Source of the DNA: Burkholderiales bacterium
GTDB taxonomy: Bacteria; Pseudomonadota; Gammaproteobacteria; Burkholderiales; SG8-39
Length of the DNA: 64,000 bases
Assembly (NCBI GenBank): GCA_014860445.1
Contig: JACZJT010000008.1
Coordinates: forward strand, 1-64,000
Direction of reading: 5' to 3'
Shown here: one piece after another, positions 39,557 to 51,178 of the stretch
Layout of the letters: every line of letters begins with the position of its first letter
Position numbering within the stretch: position 1 is the first letter of the stretch
The notes under the pieces: model-generated
Told to the model about the DNA's origin: nothing
What the model saw: only the letters and a program-made list of their open reading frames with translations
The model's database searches: none
Position numbers and translations under genes: made by a program

Positions 39557-40810
39557 ATGGCCGAGATCCGCAATTACACGATGAATTTTGGTCCGCAGCA
39601 CCCGGCGGCGCACGGCGTGCTGCGCCTGGTGCTGGAAATGGACGGCGAGGTCGTGGTGAATGCCGACCCGCACATCGGTATGCTGCATCGTGCCACCGAG
39701 AAATTGGCCGAACAAAAGACCTACCTCCAAGCGCTGCCTTACATGGACCGCATGGATTACTTCTCGGTCATGGCGAACGAGCATGCTTATTGCATGGCGG
39801 TGGAACGGTTGCTCGGCATCGAGGTGCCCGAACGCGCCCAGTATATCCGCGTCATGTTCGACGAAATCACCCGCATCCTGAGTCACCTGCTGTTCCTCGG
39901 TGCTCAAGGCCTGGATCTCGGCGCGATGACGATGTTTTTGTATACGTTCCGCGAACGCGAGGATCTGTTCGACGTCATCGAGGCGGTATCCGGGGCGCGC
40001 GTGCATGCTGCCTATTACCGGCCGGGCGGTGTATATCGCGATTTGCCAGACGTGATGCCACGTTATATGGCGTCCAAGACGCGCGATGCGAGGACGGTCG
40101 ACGGACTGAACAAGGCGCGCTCCGGCGGCCTGCTCGATTTCCTCCAGGATTTTACCGAGCGCTTTCCCGCGTACGTCGACGATTACGAGACGCTGCTCAC
40201 CGAAAACCGCATCTGGAAGCAGCGTACTGTAGGCATCGGCGTGGTGACGCCCGAGCAAGCGCTCCAACTCGGATTCACCGGCGTGATGTTGCGCGGCTCA
40301 GGCGTCGAATGGGATCTTAGGAAGAAACAGCCCTACGAAGTCTACGACCGTATGGATTTCGACATCCCGGTGGGCGTAAACGGCGACACCTATGACCGTT
40401 ACCTGTGCCGCGTCGAGGAATTGCGCCAGTCCAACCGCATCATCCGGCAGTGCATCGAATGGTTGCGAGCGAATCCCGGACCGGTGATCGTGGGCAACCA
40501 CAAGATTGCGCCGCCGCCGCGCGCGGAGATGAAGGGCAGCATGGAAGAGTTGATTCACCATTTCAAGCTCTTCAGCGAGGGTTTCCGCGTGCCAGCGGGC
40601 GAGGTCTATGCGACGGTGGAACATCCGAAGGGGGAATTTGGCGTCTACCTCATATCGGACGGTGCGAACAAGCCGTATCGCGTGAAGATACGCGGGGCGG
40701 GTTTTGCTCACGTGCAGGCATTGAAGGAACTGGCGCCGGGACACATGATCGCCGACTTGGTCGCGATCATCGGCACGCTGGACTTCGTCTTCGGCGAGGT
40801 CGACAGGTGA
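39557..40810 (+). CDS. nuoD: NADH-quinone oxidoreductase subunit D
   Basis: NuoD is the 49-kDa subunit that lines the quinone pocket with NuoB. The 417-residue protein shows [15 protein letters not shown] near the N-terminus with the quinone-contact His, and the C-terminal segment [21 protein letters not shown] and [43 protein letters not shown]. It lacks the fused NuoC domain. Its normal upstream start has been duplicated and separated by 150 bases carrying a palindromic repeat. The ribosome site before ATG 39557 is weak (GAGG twelve bases away). Confidence 0.95.
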   Translation: MAEIRNYTMNFGPQHPAAHGVLRLVLEMDGEVVVNADPHIGMLHRATEKLAEQKTYLQALPYMDRMDYFSVMANEHAYCMAVERLLGIEVPERAQYIRVMFDEITRILSHLLFLGAQGLDLGAMTMFLYTFREREDLFDVIEAVSGARVHAAYYRPGGVYRDLPDVMPRYMASKTRDARTVDGLNKARSGGLLDFLQDFTERFPAYVDDYETLLTENRIWKQRTVGIGVVTPEQALQLGFTGVMLRGSGVEWDLRKKQPYEVYDRMDFDIPVGVNGDTYDRYLCRVEELRQSNRIIRQCIEWLRANPGPVIVGNHKIAPPPRAEMKGSMEELIHHFKLFSEGFRVPAGEVYATVEHPKGEFGVYLISDGANKPYRVKIRGAGFAHVQALKELAPGHMIADLVAIIGTLDFVFGEVDR

Positions 40811-40837
40811 CGGCTAAAACGAATTTTGGCGGATGAC

Positions 40838-41311
40838 ATGTTAAGCGCAGAGTCACTGAAGAGGATCGATCGCGAGATCGCCAAGTTTCCGGGGGACCAG
40901 AAGCAGTCGGCGGTGATTGCGGCGCTCGCCATCGCGCAGGATGAGAAGGGCTGGCTCGCGACCGAGACCATGGATTTTGTCGCGCAATACCTGGGCATGC
41001 CGCCGATCGCGGTGTACGAGGTGGCCAGTTTCTACAATATGTACAACCTGGAACCCGGCGGCCGGCACAAGCTGACCGTGTGCACGAATCTACCGTGCGC
41101 GCTGTCCGGCGGCGCGGATGCGGCAGAACACCTGAAGCATCGCCTCGGCGTCGGCTTCAACGAGACCACCGCGGACGGCCGCGTCACGCTGAAGCAGGGC
41201 GAGTGCATGGGCGCCTGCGGCGATGCGCCGGTGCTGCTGGTAAACAACAAGCGCATGTGCAGCAATATGTCGCGCGAAAAGCTTGATCAACTGCTGGCGG
41301 AGCTGAAGTGA
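40838..41311 (+). CDS. nuoE: NADH-quinone oxidoreductase subunit E
   Basis: NuoE (24-kDa subunit) binds the [2Fe-2S] cluster N1a. The 157-residue thioredoxin-like protein has ligand cysteines in [11 protein letters not shown] and [12 protein letters not shown], with [14 protein letters not shown] before them. The start is ATG 40838; TTG 40826 is a longer alternative. Its stop overlaps the start of nuoF. Confidence 0.95.
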   Translation: MLSAESLKRIDREIAKFPGDQKQSAVIAALAIAQDEKGWLATETMDFVAQYLGMPPIAVYEVASFYNMYNLEPGGRHKLTVCTNLPCALSGGADAAEHLKHRLGVGFNETTADGRVTLKQGECMGACGDAPVLLVNNKRMCSNMSREKLDQLLAELK

Positions 41312-42636
41312 TGCTCGACTACGGTCCCGACGCGATCCTCATGAAGGGTCTGGACGGCACGAACTGGCACCTCAAGGACTACGAGGCGCGCGGCGGTTAT
41401 GGCGCGCTGAAAAAGGTGCTCGGCGAAAAAATGACCGCCGATGCGGTCATCGCCGAAGTGAAGAAATCGGGCTTGCGCGGGCGCGGCGGCGCCGGTTTCC
41501 CGGCCGGGCTTAAGTGGAGCTTCATGCCCAAGCAGTACACCGGGCCGAAGTATCTGGTGTGCAACACCGACGAAGGCGAGCCGGGCACGTTCAAGGACCG
41601 CGACATCATCCGCTACAACCCGCACATGCTCATCGAGGGCATGATCATCGCGGCCTATGCGATGGGCACGGCGGTGGGCTACAACTACATCCACGGCGAA
41701 ATCTGGGCCGAATACACACTGTTCGAACAAGCCCTGGACGAGGCGCGCGCCGCCGGCTACCTCGGCGAGAACATCCTCGGCAGCGGATTCGCATTCCAGC
41801 TTCACGCGGTGCACGGCTGGGGCGCCTACATCTGCGGCGAGGAAACCGGATTGCTCGAGTCGATCGAGGGCAAGAAAGGCCAGCCGCGCTTCAAGCCGCC
41901 GTTTCCGGCGAGCTTCGGCCTGTACGGCAAGCCGACCACGATCAACAACACCGAGACGTTCGCGGCGGTGCCCTGGATCATCAACAACGGTGGCGACGCC
42001 TTCCTCGCCCTGGGCAAACCGAACAACGGCGGCACCAAGCTGTTCTCGGTCTCGGGCCATGTCAACCGGCCGGGCAATTATGAAGTGCGGCTGGGTACGC
42101 CGTTCGCGACATTGCTGGAAATGGCGGGCGGAATGCGCGGCGGCAGAAAGATCAAGGCGGTGATCCCCGGCGGATCGTCGGCGCCGGTCCTGCCCGGGCA
42201 CATCATGATGCAGACCGACCTCGACTACGATTCCATCGCCAAGGCCGGTTCCATGCTCGGTTCGGGTGCGGTCATCGTCATGGACGAGACCACCTGCATG
42301 GTGCGCGCACTGGAGCGCCTGTCGTACTTCTATTTTGAAGAGTCCTGCGGCCAGTGCACGCCCTGCCGCGAGGGCACGGGCTGGATGTACCGCATGGTGC
42401 ACCGCATAGAGCACGGCAAGGGGCGGCAGGAAGATCTGGATCTGCTCACCAATGTGGCCGACAACATCGCCGGGCGCACGATCTGCGCGCTGGGTGACGC
42501 GGCGGCGCTGCCGGTGAAAAGCTTCCTCAACCATTTCCGCGAAGAATTCCAGTATCACGTCGACAACAAGCGCTGCATGGTGAGCGAGCCGGGCGGTTAT
42601 TTCACCGCCGCCGCCGGCACCGAGAAAGCGGCCTGA
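41311..42636 (+). CDS. nuoF: NADH-quinone oxidoreductase subunit F
   Basis: NuoF (51-kDa subunit) oxidises NADH, carries FMN and the [4Fe-4S] cluster N3. The 441-residue product has [18 protein letters not shown] for nucleotide/FMN binding, [15 protein letters not shown], and the cluster motif [16 protein letters not shown] with a later Cys in [15 protein letters not shown] 41311 overlaps the nuoE stop (TGATG); GTG 41308 is one codon earlier and equally possible. Confidence 0.95.
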   Translation: MLDYGPDAILMKGLDGTNWHLKDYEARGGYGALKKVLGEKMTADAVIAEVKKSGLRGRGGAGFPAGLKWSFMPKQYTGPKYLVCNTDEGEPGTFKDRDIIRYNPHMLIEGMIIAAYAMGTAVGYNYIHGEIWAEYTLFEQALDEARAAGYLGENILGSGFAFQLHAVHGWGAYICGEETGLLESIEGKKGQPRFKPPFPASFGLYGKPTTINNTETFAAVPWIINNGGDAFLALGKPNNGGTKLFSVSGHVNRPGNYEVRLGTPFATLLEMAGGMRGGRKIKAVIPGGSSAPVLPGHIMMQTDLDYDSIAKAGSMLGSGAVIVMDETTCMVRALERLSYFYFEESCGQCTPCREGTGWMYRMVHRIEHGKGRQEDLDLLTNVADNIAGRTICALGDAAALPVKSFLNHFREEFQYHVDNKRCMVSEPGGYFTAAAGTEKAA

Positions 42637-42643
42637 GAACAAC

Positions 42644-44974
42644 ATGCCCACAGTAGAAATCAACGGCAGGCAGATCGAGGTACAGAACGGCGCGACCGTG
42701 ATGGACGCGGCGAACGCGCTCGGCATCGCCATTCCGCATTTCTGCTATCACAAGAAACTGTCCATCGCCGCGAACTGCCGCATGTGCCTGGTGCAGGTGG
42801 AAAAGGCGCCCAAGCCCCTGCCGGCCTGCGCCACGCCCGTGATGGAAGGCATGAAGGTGTTTACCGAATCCGAATACGCCAGGACCGCGCAGAAATCGGT
42901 CATGGAGTTCCTGCTGATCAACCATCCGCTCGACTGCCCGATCTGCGACCAGGGCGGCGAATGCCTGCTGCAGGACCTGTCGGTGGGTTACGGCAAGAGC
43001 GATTCGCGCTATCAGGAAGAAAAGCGCGTGGTGTTCCACAAGAATATCGGGCCGCTGATCTCGATGGAAGAGATGAGCCGCTGCATCCACTGCACGCGCT
43101 GCGTGCGCTTCGGCCAGGAAATCGCCGGCGTCATGGAACTGGGCATGATGGGCCGCGGCGAGCACTCGGAAATCGTCTCCTTCGTGGGAAACACGGTCGA
43201 TTCCGAGCTCTCCGGCAACATGATCGATCTGTGCCCGGTGGGCGCGCTCACGAGCAAACCGTTTCGCTACAAAGCCAGGACCTGGGAGCTTGCGCGCAGA
43301 AAATCGGTGAGCCCGCACGACAGCCTGGGATCCAATCTCGTTGTCCAGGTGATGGCGAACAAGGTCATGCGCGTGCTGCCGCTGGAAAATGAGGGCCTGA
43401 ACGAATGCTGGCTTTCTGACCGCGACCGCTACTCCTACGAGGGCCTCAATAGCGAGGACCGCCTCACCCAGCCGATGCTGAAAGTGGACGGAAAATGGCA
43501 GGAGGTCGACTGGCAACAGGCATTGGCTGCGGTGGCAAAAGGCCTCAAGAACGCGCAGACGGACCACGGTGGCCAGGGGCTGGGCGCGCTGGCCGCGCCG
43601 CATTCCACACTTGAAGAATTGCACCTGCTGGGCAAGTTGATGCGCGGCATCGGCAGCGAGAACGTCGATTTCCGTCTGCGCCAGTCGGATTTTTCCGCCG
43701 ACCAGAAGCAGGCCGGCGCGCCCTGGCTGGGCATGAAAGTCGCCGACATAGGCGGCCTCGATCGTGTGCTCGTCGTCGGATCATTCCTGCGCAAGGACCA
43801 TCCGCTGCTCGCCAACCGCATGCGCCAGTCCGCCAAGCGCGGGCAGCAGCTGAATCTGATCCATGCGACGGACGACAATCTGCTGATCAGCGTCGCGAAC
43901 AAGGCCATCGTGCCCCCGCAGGCATTGCCTGAAACGCTGGCGCAGGTGGTGAAGGCCGTGGCCGAGGCGAAGCAGCAGCCGGTACCCGCCGCGCTGGCTG
44001 GCGTAACGGTCGGCGCAGACGCAAAGAATATCGCCGCGAGCCTGGTCTCCGGCGCGAAGACCGGTATATTCCTCGGCAATCTCGCCGCGCAGCATGCGCA
44101 GGCAACCCAATTGCGCCTGCTCGCGCAGGAGCTGGCCGGACTGCTGGGCGCAAGCTACGGCTTTCTGGGCGAGGCAGCCAACAGCGTGGGCGGCTATCTG
44201 GCCCAGGCCGTGCCCGGAGCGGGCGGCCTTAACGCCGCGGCCATGCTGGACGAGCCGCGCAAAGCCTACGTGCTGTTGAATGTCGAGCCGGAACTCGATT
44301 GCCAAAATCCGCAGGCGGCGATGAAAGCCATGCAGGATGCGGAATTCGTGATCTGCCTGTCCGCATACAAGGGTTCCGCACCGGACTACGCCAACGCCTT
44401 GCTGCCGATCGCGCCGTTCACGGAAACCTCCGGCACCTTCGTCAACGCCGAAGGCCGCAGACAAAGTTTCAACGGCGTGGTCAAGCCTCTGGGCGATGCG
44501 CGACCGGCGTGGAAGGTGCTGCGCGTGCTCGGCAATCTGCTCGGCCTGGAAGGGTTCGACTACGACTCGAGCGAACAGGTGCGCGACGCAATCGGCACGC
44601 CGGAACAGCTTGCCGGCAGGCTCGACAACCGTGTGAATGGCATCGCTTTGCAGCTGGCGGCCGCATCGACGGGATTGCAACGCATTGCCGAGGTGCCCAT
44701 CTATGCCAGCGACGCCATCGTGCGCCGCGCCGGGTCGCTGCAGAAAACGCGCGATGCGGCGGCGCCGCGCGCCTGGATGAATTCGGCGCTAATGACAAAG
44801 CTCGGCGTGAAGGACGGCCAGGCCGTCAAAGTGAAACAGGGCGCAGGCGCGGCCGTATTGAACGCGGCCTGCGATGATCGCCTGCCGCGCGACTGCGTGC
44901 GCGTCGCCGCAGCGCATCCTGCAAGCAAGGACCTCGGTCCGATGTCCGGCGAACTCAGCGTGGAGCCGCAGTAA
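42644..44974 (+). CDS. nuoG: NADH-quinone oxidoreductase subunit G
   Basis: NuoG (75-kDa subunit) carries several clusters of the electron wire. The 776 residues begin with a [2Fe-2S] ferredoxin domain ([22 protein letters not shown]), then the His-Cys3 [4Fe-4S] site ([18 protein letters not shown]) and the [14 protein letters not shown] cluster region. The rest is a molybdopterin-oxidoreductase-like domain that has lost its cofactor. It ends overlapping the first base of nuoH's ATG. Confidence 0.95.
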   Translation: MPTVEINGRQIEVQNGATVMDAANALGIAIPHFCYHKKLSIAANCRMCLVQVEKAPKPLPACATPVMEGMKVFTESEYARTAQKSVMEFLLINHPLDCPICDQGGECLLQDLSVGYGKSDSRYQEEKRVVFHKNIGPLISMEEMSRCIHCTRCVRFGQEIAGVMELGMMGRGEHSEIVSFVGNTVDSELSGNMIDLCPVGALTSKPFRYKARTWELARRKSVSPHDSLGSNLVVQVMANKVMRVLPLENEGLNECWLSDRDRYSYEGLNSEDRLTQPMLKVDGKWQEVDWQQALAAVAKGLKNAQTDHGGQGLGALAAPHSTLEELHLLGKLMRGIGSENVDFRLRQSDFSADQKQAGAPWLGMKVADIGGLDRVLVVGSFLRKDHPLLANRMRQSAKRGQQLNLIHATDDNLLISVANKAIVPPQALPETLAQVVKAVAEAKQQPVPAALAGVTVGADAKNIAASLVSGAKTGIFLGNLAAQHAQATQLRLLAQELAGLLGASYGFLGEAANSVGGYLAQAVPGAGGLNAAAMLDEPRKAYVLLNVEPELDCQNPQAAMKAMQDAEFVICLSAYKGSAPDYANALLPIAPFTETSGTFVNAEGRRQSFNGVVKPLGDARPAWKVLRVLGNLLGLEGFDYDSSEQVRDAIGTPEQLAGRLDNRVNGIALQLAAASTGLQRIAEVPIYASDAIVRRAGSLQKTRDAAAPRAWMNSALMTKLGVKDGQAVKVKQGAGAAVLNAACDDRLPRDCVRVAAAHPASKDLGPMSGELSVEPQ

Positions 44975-46077
44975 TGGATCTGCTCGGGTTGTACGCAAAG
45001 CTCATTGCCTTCGGGCTCGAATTCGCCCAAAGCGTGCTCGGCCCCGAGCTGGGCGCGGCGGCGTTTACCCTGATCAAGACTTCGGTGCTGATCATGCTCA
45101 TCGTCGCGCCGCTGCTGGGTGCGGTGGCCTATCTGACGCTGCTCGAGCGCAAGGTTATCGGCTACATGCAGGTGCGCATCGGACCGAACCGCGTCGGCCC
45201 GCTGGGCCTGCTGCAGCCGATCGCCGACGGCATCAAGCTGGTGTTCAAGGAAATCATCATCCCGACCGGTGCCGACAAGTTCCTGTTCGTGCTCGCGCCG
45301 ATCATCACGCTCACCGTGGCGATGGCCGCCTGGGCGGTGGTGCCGTTCAGCCCGCAGGTCGTGCTGGCGGACGTCAATGCGGGCCTGCTCTACATCATGG
45401 CGATCACCTCGATGGGCGTGTACGGCATCATCATCGCCGGCTGGGCCTCGAATTCGAAATACGCGTTTCTCGGCGCGATGCGCGCCGCGGCCCAGATCGT
45501 CTCCTACGAGATTGCCATGGGCTTCGCGCTGGTGTGCGTGCTGCTGGTGTCGCAAAGCCTGAATCTCACGGACATCGTCAACGGCCAGATGAAAGGCCAG
45601 TTCGCCGCAATGGGGTTGAATTTCCTCTCCTGGAACTGGCTGCCGCTCGCGCCGATGCTGCTGGTGTATTTCATCTCCGGCGTGGCCGAGACCCAGCGCG
45701 CGCCCTTCGACATGGCCGAGGGCGAGTCGGAGATCGTCGGTTTCCACGTGGAATATTCCGGCATGCTGTTCGGCGTGTTCTCCATGGGCGAGTACGCCAA
45801 CATGATCCTGGTGGCCTTCCTCACCACCATCATGTTCTTCGGCGGCTGGGCGCCGCCGCTGGATTCGGTGGTGTTCAACGCGATTCCCGGATTCATCTGG
45901 CTGTTCGGCAAGGTGCTGTGCGTCCTGATCCTGTTCCTGTGGTTCCGCGCGACCTTCCCGCGCTATCGCTACGACCAGATCATGCGCCTGGGCTGGAAAG
46001 TGTTCATCCCGCTGACCATCGTGTGGCTGGTGCTAATCGCCGCATGGATGCAGACTCCTTTCTCAATCTGGAGATAA
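44974..46077 (+). CDS. nuoH: NADH-quinone oxidoreductase subunit H
   Basis: NuoH is the eight-helix membrane subunit that forms much of the quinone tunnel and links the peripheral arm to the proton pumps. The 367-residue sequence has [20 protein letters not shown], the acidic loop [20 protein letters not shown] with VEYSG, and [16 protein letters not shown]. The start ATG 44974 shares its first base with the nuoG stop, implying coupled translation. Confidence 0.96.
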   Translation: MDLLGLYAKLIAFGLEFAQSVLGPELGAAAFTLIKTSVLIMLIVAPLLGAVAYLTLLERKVIGYMQVRIGPNRVGPLGLLQPIADGIKLVFKEIIIPTGADKFLFVLAPIITLTVAMAAWAVVPFSPQVVLADVNAGLLYIMAITSMGVYGIIIAGWASNSKYAFLGAMRAAAQIVSYEIAMGFALVCVLLVSQSLNLTDIVNGQMKGQFAAMGLNFLSWNWLPLAPMLLVYFISGVAETQRAPFDMAEGESEIVGFHVEYSGMLFGVFSMGEYANMILVAFLTTIMFFGGWAPPLDSVVFNAIPGFIWLFGKVLCVLILFLWFRATFPRYRYDQIMRLGWKVFIPLTIVWLVLIAAWMQTPFSIWR

Positions 46078-46575
46078 ATGGCCATGGCTGAGAAAATCCG
46101 CGAATTCTTCAAGACCTTCCTGCTGATTGAGTTGCTGAAAGGCATGGCGGTCACCGGCCGGCATTTGTTCGCGCGCAAGATCACCGTGCAGTATCCGGAG
46201 GAGCATACGCCGCAGTCCCACCGTTTCCGCGGCCTGCATGCGCTGCGCCGCTACCCGAACGGGGAGGAGCGCTGCATCGCGTGCAAGCTGTGCGAGGCCG
46301 TGTGCCCGGCGCTGGCGATCACCATCGAGTCGGAGCAGCGCGCCGACGGCACGCGCCGCACCACGCGCTACGACATCGACCTGCACAAATGCATTTTCTG
46401 CGGTTTCTGCGAGGAATCCTGCCCGGTCGATTCCATCGTCGAAACGCGCATCCTCGAATACCACGGCGAAAAGCGCAGCGACCTTTACTACACCAAGGAA
46501 ATGCTGCTCGCAGTGGGGGACCGCTACGAAGCGGAAATCGCCAAGGACCGCGCCAGCGACGCGGCGTTCCGGTGA
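46078..46575 (+). CDS. nuoI: NADH-quinone oxidoreductase subunit I
   Basis: NuoI carries two [4Fe-4S] clusters, N6a and N6b. The 165-residue protein has both motifs, [12 protein letters not shown] and [12 protein letters not shown], preceded by an amphipathic N-terminal helix. It begins directly at the nuoH stop. ATG 46084 is a second possible start two codons later. Confidence 0.95.
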   Translation: MAMAEKIREFFKTFLLIELLKGMAVTGRHLFARKITVQYPEEHTPQSHRFRGLHALRRYPNGEERCIACKLCEAVCPALAITIESEQRADGTRRTTRYDIDLHKCIFCGFCEESCPVDSIVETRILEYHGEKRSDLYYTKEMLLAVGDRYEAEIAKDRASDAAFR

Positions 46576-46582
46576 CCAAGAC

Positions 46583-47191
46583 ATGAATATCGAAGGCGTA
46601 CTTTTCTACTTTTTCTCGGCAATCCTGCTGATCGCGGCGTTGCGCGTGATCACTGCGCGCAATCCGGTTCACGCGGCACTCTACCTGGTGCTCTCGTTCT
46701 TTACGGCGTCCGCCATCTGGATGATGCTGCGGGCCGAGTTTCTCGCGATCGTCCTGGTGCTGGTGTACGTCGGCGCGGTGATGGTGCTGTTCCTGTTCGT
46801 AGTGATGATGCTCGACATCAACCTCGACCGGCTGCGCGAGGGCTTCTGGAGCTACCTGCCCCTGGGGGCCGCGGTCGGCATATTGATGGTGGTCGAAATG
46901 GTCCTGGTGCTGGGCGGCAAGTATTTCGGCACCGAGCACCTGCCCAACCCGGCCGATCCCGGCGCGGCCTACAGCAACACCAAGGAACTGGGGCGGATCC
47001 TTTACACCGACTATGTCTATCCGTTCGAGCTTGCGGCCGTGATCCTGCTCGTGGCCATCGTAGCAGCCATTGCGCTCACGCTGCGCGGGCGCAAGGACAG
47101 CAAGCACCAGGATCCGTCGCAGCAGATCGCGGTCAAGCGCGCCGACCGTGTGCGCATGATTTCGATGCCGTCCGAGAAAAAGGAAAGCTGA
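46583..47191 (+). CDS. nuoJ: NADH-quinone oxidoreductase subunit J
   Basis: NuoJ is a five-helix membrane subunit. The 202 residues show [20 protein letters not shown] and the bulged third helix [22 protein letters not shown] hydrophilic C-terminal tail rich in Lys and Arg follows the last helix. The start is ATG 46583; the longer frame from 46238 overlaps nuoI. The stop overlaps the nuoK start by one base. Confidence 0.94.
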   Translation: MNIEGVLFYFFSAILLIAALRVITARNPVHAALYLVLSFFTASAIWMMLRAEFLAIVLVLVYVGAVMVLFLFVVMMLDINLDRLREGFWSYLPLGAAVGILMVVEMVLVLGGKYFGTEHLPNPADPGAAYSNTKELGRILYTDYVYPFELAAVILLVAIVAAIALTLRGRKDSKHQDPSQQIAVKRADRVRMISMPSEKKES

Positions 47192-47520
47192 TGGCGCTCC
47201 CGTTCACCCTGCCCGTGCTGTCCCTGTCGCACTTCCTGATTCTGGGCGCGCTGCTGTTTGCGATCAGCATCGTCGGCATTTTTCTGAATCGCAAGAACGT
47301 CATCATCCTGCTGATGGCGATCGAATTGATGCTGCTCGCGGTGAACATGAATTTCATCGCCTTCTCGCATTACCTGAATGACATTTCCGGCCAGGTGTTC
47401 GTGTTTTTCATCCTGACCGTGGCGGCGGCCGAGTCGGCCATCGGCCTGGCGATCCTGGTGGTGCTGTTCCGCAATCTGTCCACCATCAACGTCGAAGACC
47501 TGAATACATTGAAGGGCTAA
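47191..47520 (+). CDS. nuoK: NADH-quinone oxidoreductase subunit K
   Basis: NuoK is a three-helix antiporter-like subunit of 109 residues. The conserved membrane glutamates are in [13 protein letters not shown] and [13 protein letters not shown]. The start ATG overlaps the nuoJ stop. Unlike the rest of the operon, a 107-base gap separates it from nuoL and holds a short reading frame. Confidence 0.95.
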   Translation: MALPFTLPVLSLSHFLILGALLFAISIVGIFLNRKNVIILLMAIELMLLAVNMNFIAFSHYLNDISGQVFVFFILTVAAAESAIGLAILVVLFRNLSTINVEDLNTLKG

Positions 47521-47529
47521 AGGAAGGCA

Positions 47530-47631
47530 ATGGGCAAGGAACAACAGGTGCATAGCAGGGGCGGGCGGGCACGGAGCCTGCGCGATACCCTGTCGCGCGT
47601 CCGGCGTTCGTTACCCGGCGCAACGCTATGA
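47530..47631 (+). CDS. Possible 33-residue basic peptide between nuoK and nuoL
   Basis: ATG 47530 has a good ribosome site (AGGA five bases upstream, right after the nuoK stop). The frame encodes 33 residues beginning MGKEQQVHSRGGRARS and ends in TGA overlapping the nuoL ATG as ATGA. It has seven arginines and no recognisable family. The coupling geometry favours translation, but a frame this short can arise by chance, and the stretch may serve only to carry ribosomes from nuoK to nuoL. Confidence 0.35.
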   Translation: MGKEQQVHSRGGRARSLRDTLSRVRRSLPGATL

Positions 47632-49676
47632 CATCGATGCAGCAACTCTATCTGCTGGTGCCGCTCGCGCCGCTTGCCGGCGCGCTGATCGCCGGTCTCG
47701 CCGGTCGCGCCATCGGCCGCGCCGGCGCGCACTGGGTGACCATCATCGGGGTGACGATCGCCTTCGTCGGTTCGGTCGTGGTGTTCTTCGACGTCATGCA
47801 CGGCAACGTCTACAACGGCAGCGTCTACACCTGGCTGACCTCGGGCGAAACGCGCTTCGAGATCGGCTTCCTCATCGACCGCCTGACCGTGTTGATGATG
47901 GTGGTGGTGACCTTCGTTTCGCTCATGGTGCACATCTATACCATCGGCTACATGTCCGACGATCCGGGCTACCAGCGTTTCTTCTCCTACATCTCGCTGT
48001 TCACCTTCTCGATGCTGATGCTGGTGATGTCCAACAACTTCGTGCAACTGTTCTTCGGCTGGGAGGCAGTGGGCGTGGTGTCCTACCTGCTGATCGGCTT
48101 CTGGTACACCCGGCCGACGGCGATTTACGCCAACCTCAAGGCCTTCCTGGTGAACCGCGTCGGCGATTTCGGCTTTCTGCTAGGCATCGGCCTGGTCCTG
48201 GCCCATTTCGGTACGCTCGACTACGCGACCGTGTTCGCGCAGGCGCCGGGCATGGTCAAGACCACAGTAGAATTATTCCCGGGCGCGCCCTGGCTGCTGA
48301 TTTCGGTGATCTGCATTTGTCTGTTCATCGGCGCCATGGGCAAATCGGCGCAGTTTCCGCTGCACGTCTGGCTGCCCGATTCGATGGAAGGTCCGACGCC
48401 GATTTCCGCGCTGATCCATGCGGCGACCATGGTCACCGCCGGCATCTTCATGGTGTCGCGCATGTCGCCGCTGTTCGAACTGTCCGATGCGGCGCTGTCC
48501 TTCGTGCTCGTGATCGGCGGCATCACCGCCTTCTTCATGTCACTGATCGCCGTGGTGCAATACGACATCAAGCGCGTGATCGCGTATTCGACCCTGTCGC
48601 AACTCGGCTACATGACCGTGGCGCTGGGCGCCTCGGCCTATTCGGTCGGCATGTTCCACCTCATGACCCACGCATTCTTCAAGGCGGTGCTGTTCCTCGG
48701 CGCGGGCTCGGTGATCATCGCGATGCACCACGAGCAGGACATGCGCAAGATGGGCGGGCTGCGCAAATACATGCCGATCACCTATATCACCATGCTGATC
48801 GGCGCCTTCGCCAACGCCGGCCTGCCGCCGTTCGCCGGCTTCTTCTCCAAGGATTCGATCATCGAAGCGGTGCACATGTCGCACACCCCCGGCGCCGGTT
48901 TCGCGTATCTGATGGTGCTGATGGGCGTGTTCGTCGGCGGTCTGTATTCCTTCCGCCTGATCTTTTACACCTTCCACGGCAAGGAGCGCTTCGGCGCGCA
49001 TGCGGACGCTCACGGGCACGATGCCCACGCCGGCGCGCACGATGAGCACGGCCACGATGCCGCGAAGGATGACCATGGCCATGATACCGGCCATGGTCAT
49101 GTGGCGCCGCACGAAACGCCGGCCGTGGTGACCGTACCGCTGATCCTGCTCGCGATCCCGTCGATCGCCGCCGGCTGGTTCATCGGCACGATTCTGTACG
49201 GCGGTTATTTCGGCTCCGCCATCTTTATAGCGCCGGAACACGAAGCTCTCGCGGAAATGGCGCATGAATTCCACGGCGTGATCGGCATGATGCTGCACGC
49301 GGTCACCACCGTGCCGTTCTGGTTCGCACTCTCCGGCGCGGCGACCGCCTGGTATCTGTACATCGTGAAGCCGGAACTCCCGGGCGTACTGCGCGAGAAG
49401 TTCAGCTTCATCGTCAACATCCTGATGGAGAAGTACGGCTTCGACCGCTTCAACGACTGGTTCTTCGCCGGCGGCGCGCGCGCGATCGGCGGTGGTCTGT
49501 GGAAAATCGGCGACGTCGCCATCATCGACGGCTTCATGGTGAACGGCACGGCCCGGGTCGTCGGCTGGATCGCCGGCCTGGTGCGCCTGTTCCAGTCGGG
49601 TTACATCTACCATTACGCGTTCACCATGATCATCGGCGTCTTCGTGCTGCTGACCCTGTGGTTCGGCCAGGCTTAA
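47628..49676 (+). CDS. nuoL: NADH-quinone oxidoreductase subunit L
   Basis: NuoL is the distal proton-pumping subunit with the long lateral helix. The 682-residue protein has GWEAVGVVSYLLIGFW with the conserved Glu, MGKSAQFPLHVWLPDSMEGPT, HAATMVTAGIF and FTFSMLMLVMSNN. A histidine-rich stretch, about residues 460-500, in the loop after YTFHGKERFG contains many HxH and GHD units; such loops are seen in other betaproteobacterial NuoL proteins and could bind metal. It starts at ATG 47628. Confidence 0.95.
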   Translation: MTSMQQLYLLVPLAPLAGALIAGLAGRAIGRAGAHWVTIIGVTIAFVGSVVVFFDVMHGNVYNGSVYTWLTSGETRFEIGFLIDRLTVLMMVVVTFVSLMVHIYTIGYMSDDPGYQRFFSYISLFTFSMLMLVMSNNFVQLFFGWEAVGVVSYLLIGFWYTRPTAIYANLKAFLVNRVGDFGFLLGIGLVLAHFGTLDYATVFAQAPGMVKTTVELFPGAPWLLISVICICLFIGAMGKSAQFPLHVWLPDSMEGPTPISALIHAATMVTAGIFMVSRMSPLFELSDAALSFVLVIGGITAFFMSLIAVVQYDIKRVIAYSTLSQLGYMTVALGASAYSVGMFHLMTHAFFKAVLFLGAGSVIIAMHHEQDMRKMGGLRKYMPITYITMLIGAFANAGLPPFAGFFSKDSIIEAVHMSHTPGAGFAYLMVLMGVFVGGLYSFRLIFYTFHGKERFGAHADAHGHDAHAGAHDEHGHDAAKDDHGHDTGHGHVAPHETPAVVTVPLILLAIPSIAAGWFIGTILYGGYFGSAIFIAPEHEALAEMAHEFHGVIGMMLHAVTTVPFWFALSGAATAWYLYIVKPELPGVLREKFSFIVNILMEKYGFDRFNDWFFAGGARAIGGGLWKIGDVAIIDGFMVNGTARVVGWIAGLVRLFQSGYIYHYAFTMIIGVFVLLTLWFGQA

Positions 49677-49686
49677 GGGGAAGACG

Positions 49687-51165
49687 ATGAATCCTACGCC
49701 CTGGCTCAGCCTCACCATCTGGATCCCGATCCTGTTCGGGCTGCTGGTGCTCATGTTCAGCGACCGCAATGCGCCGCTGGTACGCAAGCTTTCCCTGATC
49801 GGCGCCTTGCTCGGCCTGGCCGTGAGCATTCCGCTGTACGTCGGGTTCAACACGCAAACCAGCGCGATGCAGTTCGTCGAATTCTCGCGCTGGATCCCGC
49901 GCTTCAACATCAATTACAACCTCGGCGTGGACGGCATTTCGCTGCTGTTCGTGCTGCTGAACAGCTTCATCACCGTGCTGGTGGTGCTCGCCGGCTGGGA
50001 GTCGATCCAGAAGCGGGTGGCGCAGTACATGGCGGCCTTCCTGATCATGTCGGGCCTGCTGAACGGCGTGTTCGCGGCCCTGGACGCGATGCTGTTCTAC
50101 GTGTTCTTCGAGGCGACGCTGATCCCGATGTACCTGGTGATCGGCGTCTGGGGCGGACCCAACCGCGTCTATGCAGCGGTGAAGTTCTTCCTCTACACCC
50201 TGCTCGGATCGCTGCTGATGCTGGTCGCGTTCCTGTACCTCTACGACAAGTCGGGCGGCAGCTTCTCCATCCTCGACTGGCACAAACTGCCGATCGCGAT
50301 GACGCCGCAGATTCTGCTGTTCGCCGCGTTCTTCCTTGCATTCGCGGTGAAGGTGCCGATGTGGCCGGTGCACACCTGGCTGCCCGACGCGCACGTCGAG
50401 GCGCCCACCGGCGGTTCCGCGGTGCTGGCGGCGATCCTGCTGAAACTGGGCGCCTACGGTTTCATCCGGTTTTCCCTGCCCGTGCTGCCCGACGCGAGCC
50501 ACGCGCTGTCCGGTTTCATGATCACGCTGTCGCTGATCGCCGTGGTCTACATCGGGCTGGTGGCCATCGCGCAAACCGACATGAAGAAGCTGATCGCCTA
50601 TTCCTCGATCGCGCACATGGGCTTCGTCACCCTCGGATTCTTCATATTCAATGCGTACGGCATAGAGGGCGCGCTGGTACAAATGGTTTCCCACGGTTTC
50701 GTCTCGGCGGCCATGTTCCTTTGCGTGGGCGTGATGTACGACCGCATGCACAGCCGCAACATCGCCGACTACGGCGGGGTCGTGAACACCATGCCGAAGT
50801 TTGCGGCGCTGATGATGCTCTTCGCCATGGCCAACTGCGGGCTGCCGGCCACCAGCGGTTTCGTCGGCGAATTCATGGTGATCATGGGTGCGCTGAAGCA
50901 CAACTTCTGGATCGGATTCCTCGCCGCGACCACGCTCATTTTCGGCGCGGCTTACACCCTGTGGATGTACAAGCGCGTGATATTCGGCGCGGTGGCCAAC
51001 GACCACGTGGCCAAGCTGAAGGACATCGGCGCGCGCGAATTCCTGGTGCTTGCACTGCTCGCGCTGGCCGTGCTCGGTATGGGCCTGTATCCACAGCCAT
51101 TCACCGAGGTGATGCACACCTCGGTCAACGGATTGTTGCAGCACCTCGCGGTGAGCAAGCTGTAA
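49687..51165 (+). CDS. nuoM: NADH-quinone oxidoreductase subunit M
   Basis: NuoM is an antiporter-like proton-pumping subunit of about 14 helices. The 492-residue sequence has [18 protein letters not shown] with the conserved Glu, [23 protein letters not shown] and [13 protein letters not shown]. It begins ten bases after nuoL with GGGGAAGACG before the ATG. Confidence 0.96.
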   Translation: MNPTPWLSLTIWIPILFGLLVLMFSDRNAPLVRKLSLIGALLGLAVSIPLYVGFNTQTSAMQFVEFSRWIPRFNINYNLGVDGISLLFVLLNSFITVLVVLAGWESIQKRVAQYMAAFLIMSGLLNGVFAALDAMLFYVFFEATLIPMYLVIGVWGGPNRVYAAVKFFLYTLLGSLLMLVAFLYLYDKSGGSFSILDWHKLPIAMTPQILLFAAFFLAFAVKVPMWPVHTWLPDAHVEAPTGGSAVLAAILLKLGAYGFIRFSLPVLPDASHALSGFMITLSLIAVVYIGLVAIAQTDMKKLIAYSSIAHMGFVTLGFFIFNAYGIEGALVQMVSHGFVSAAMFLCVGVMYDRMHSRNIADYGGVVNTMPKFAALMMLFAMANCGLPATSGFVGEFMVIMGALKHNFWIGFLAATTLIFGAAYTLWMYKRVIFGAVANDHVAKLKDIGAREFLVLALLALAVLGMGLYPQPFTEVMHTSVNGLLQHLAVSKL

Positions 51166-51178
51166 GGCCATAGAACCC

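Noticed and set aside
48990-49130. Histidine-rich stretch of NuoL as a novel metal-binding insertion
   Set aside because: Similar His-rich loops are known in other betaproteobacterial NuoL proteins, so it is not new.
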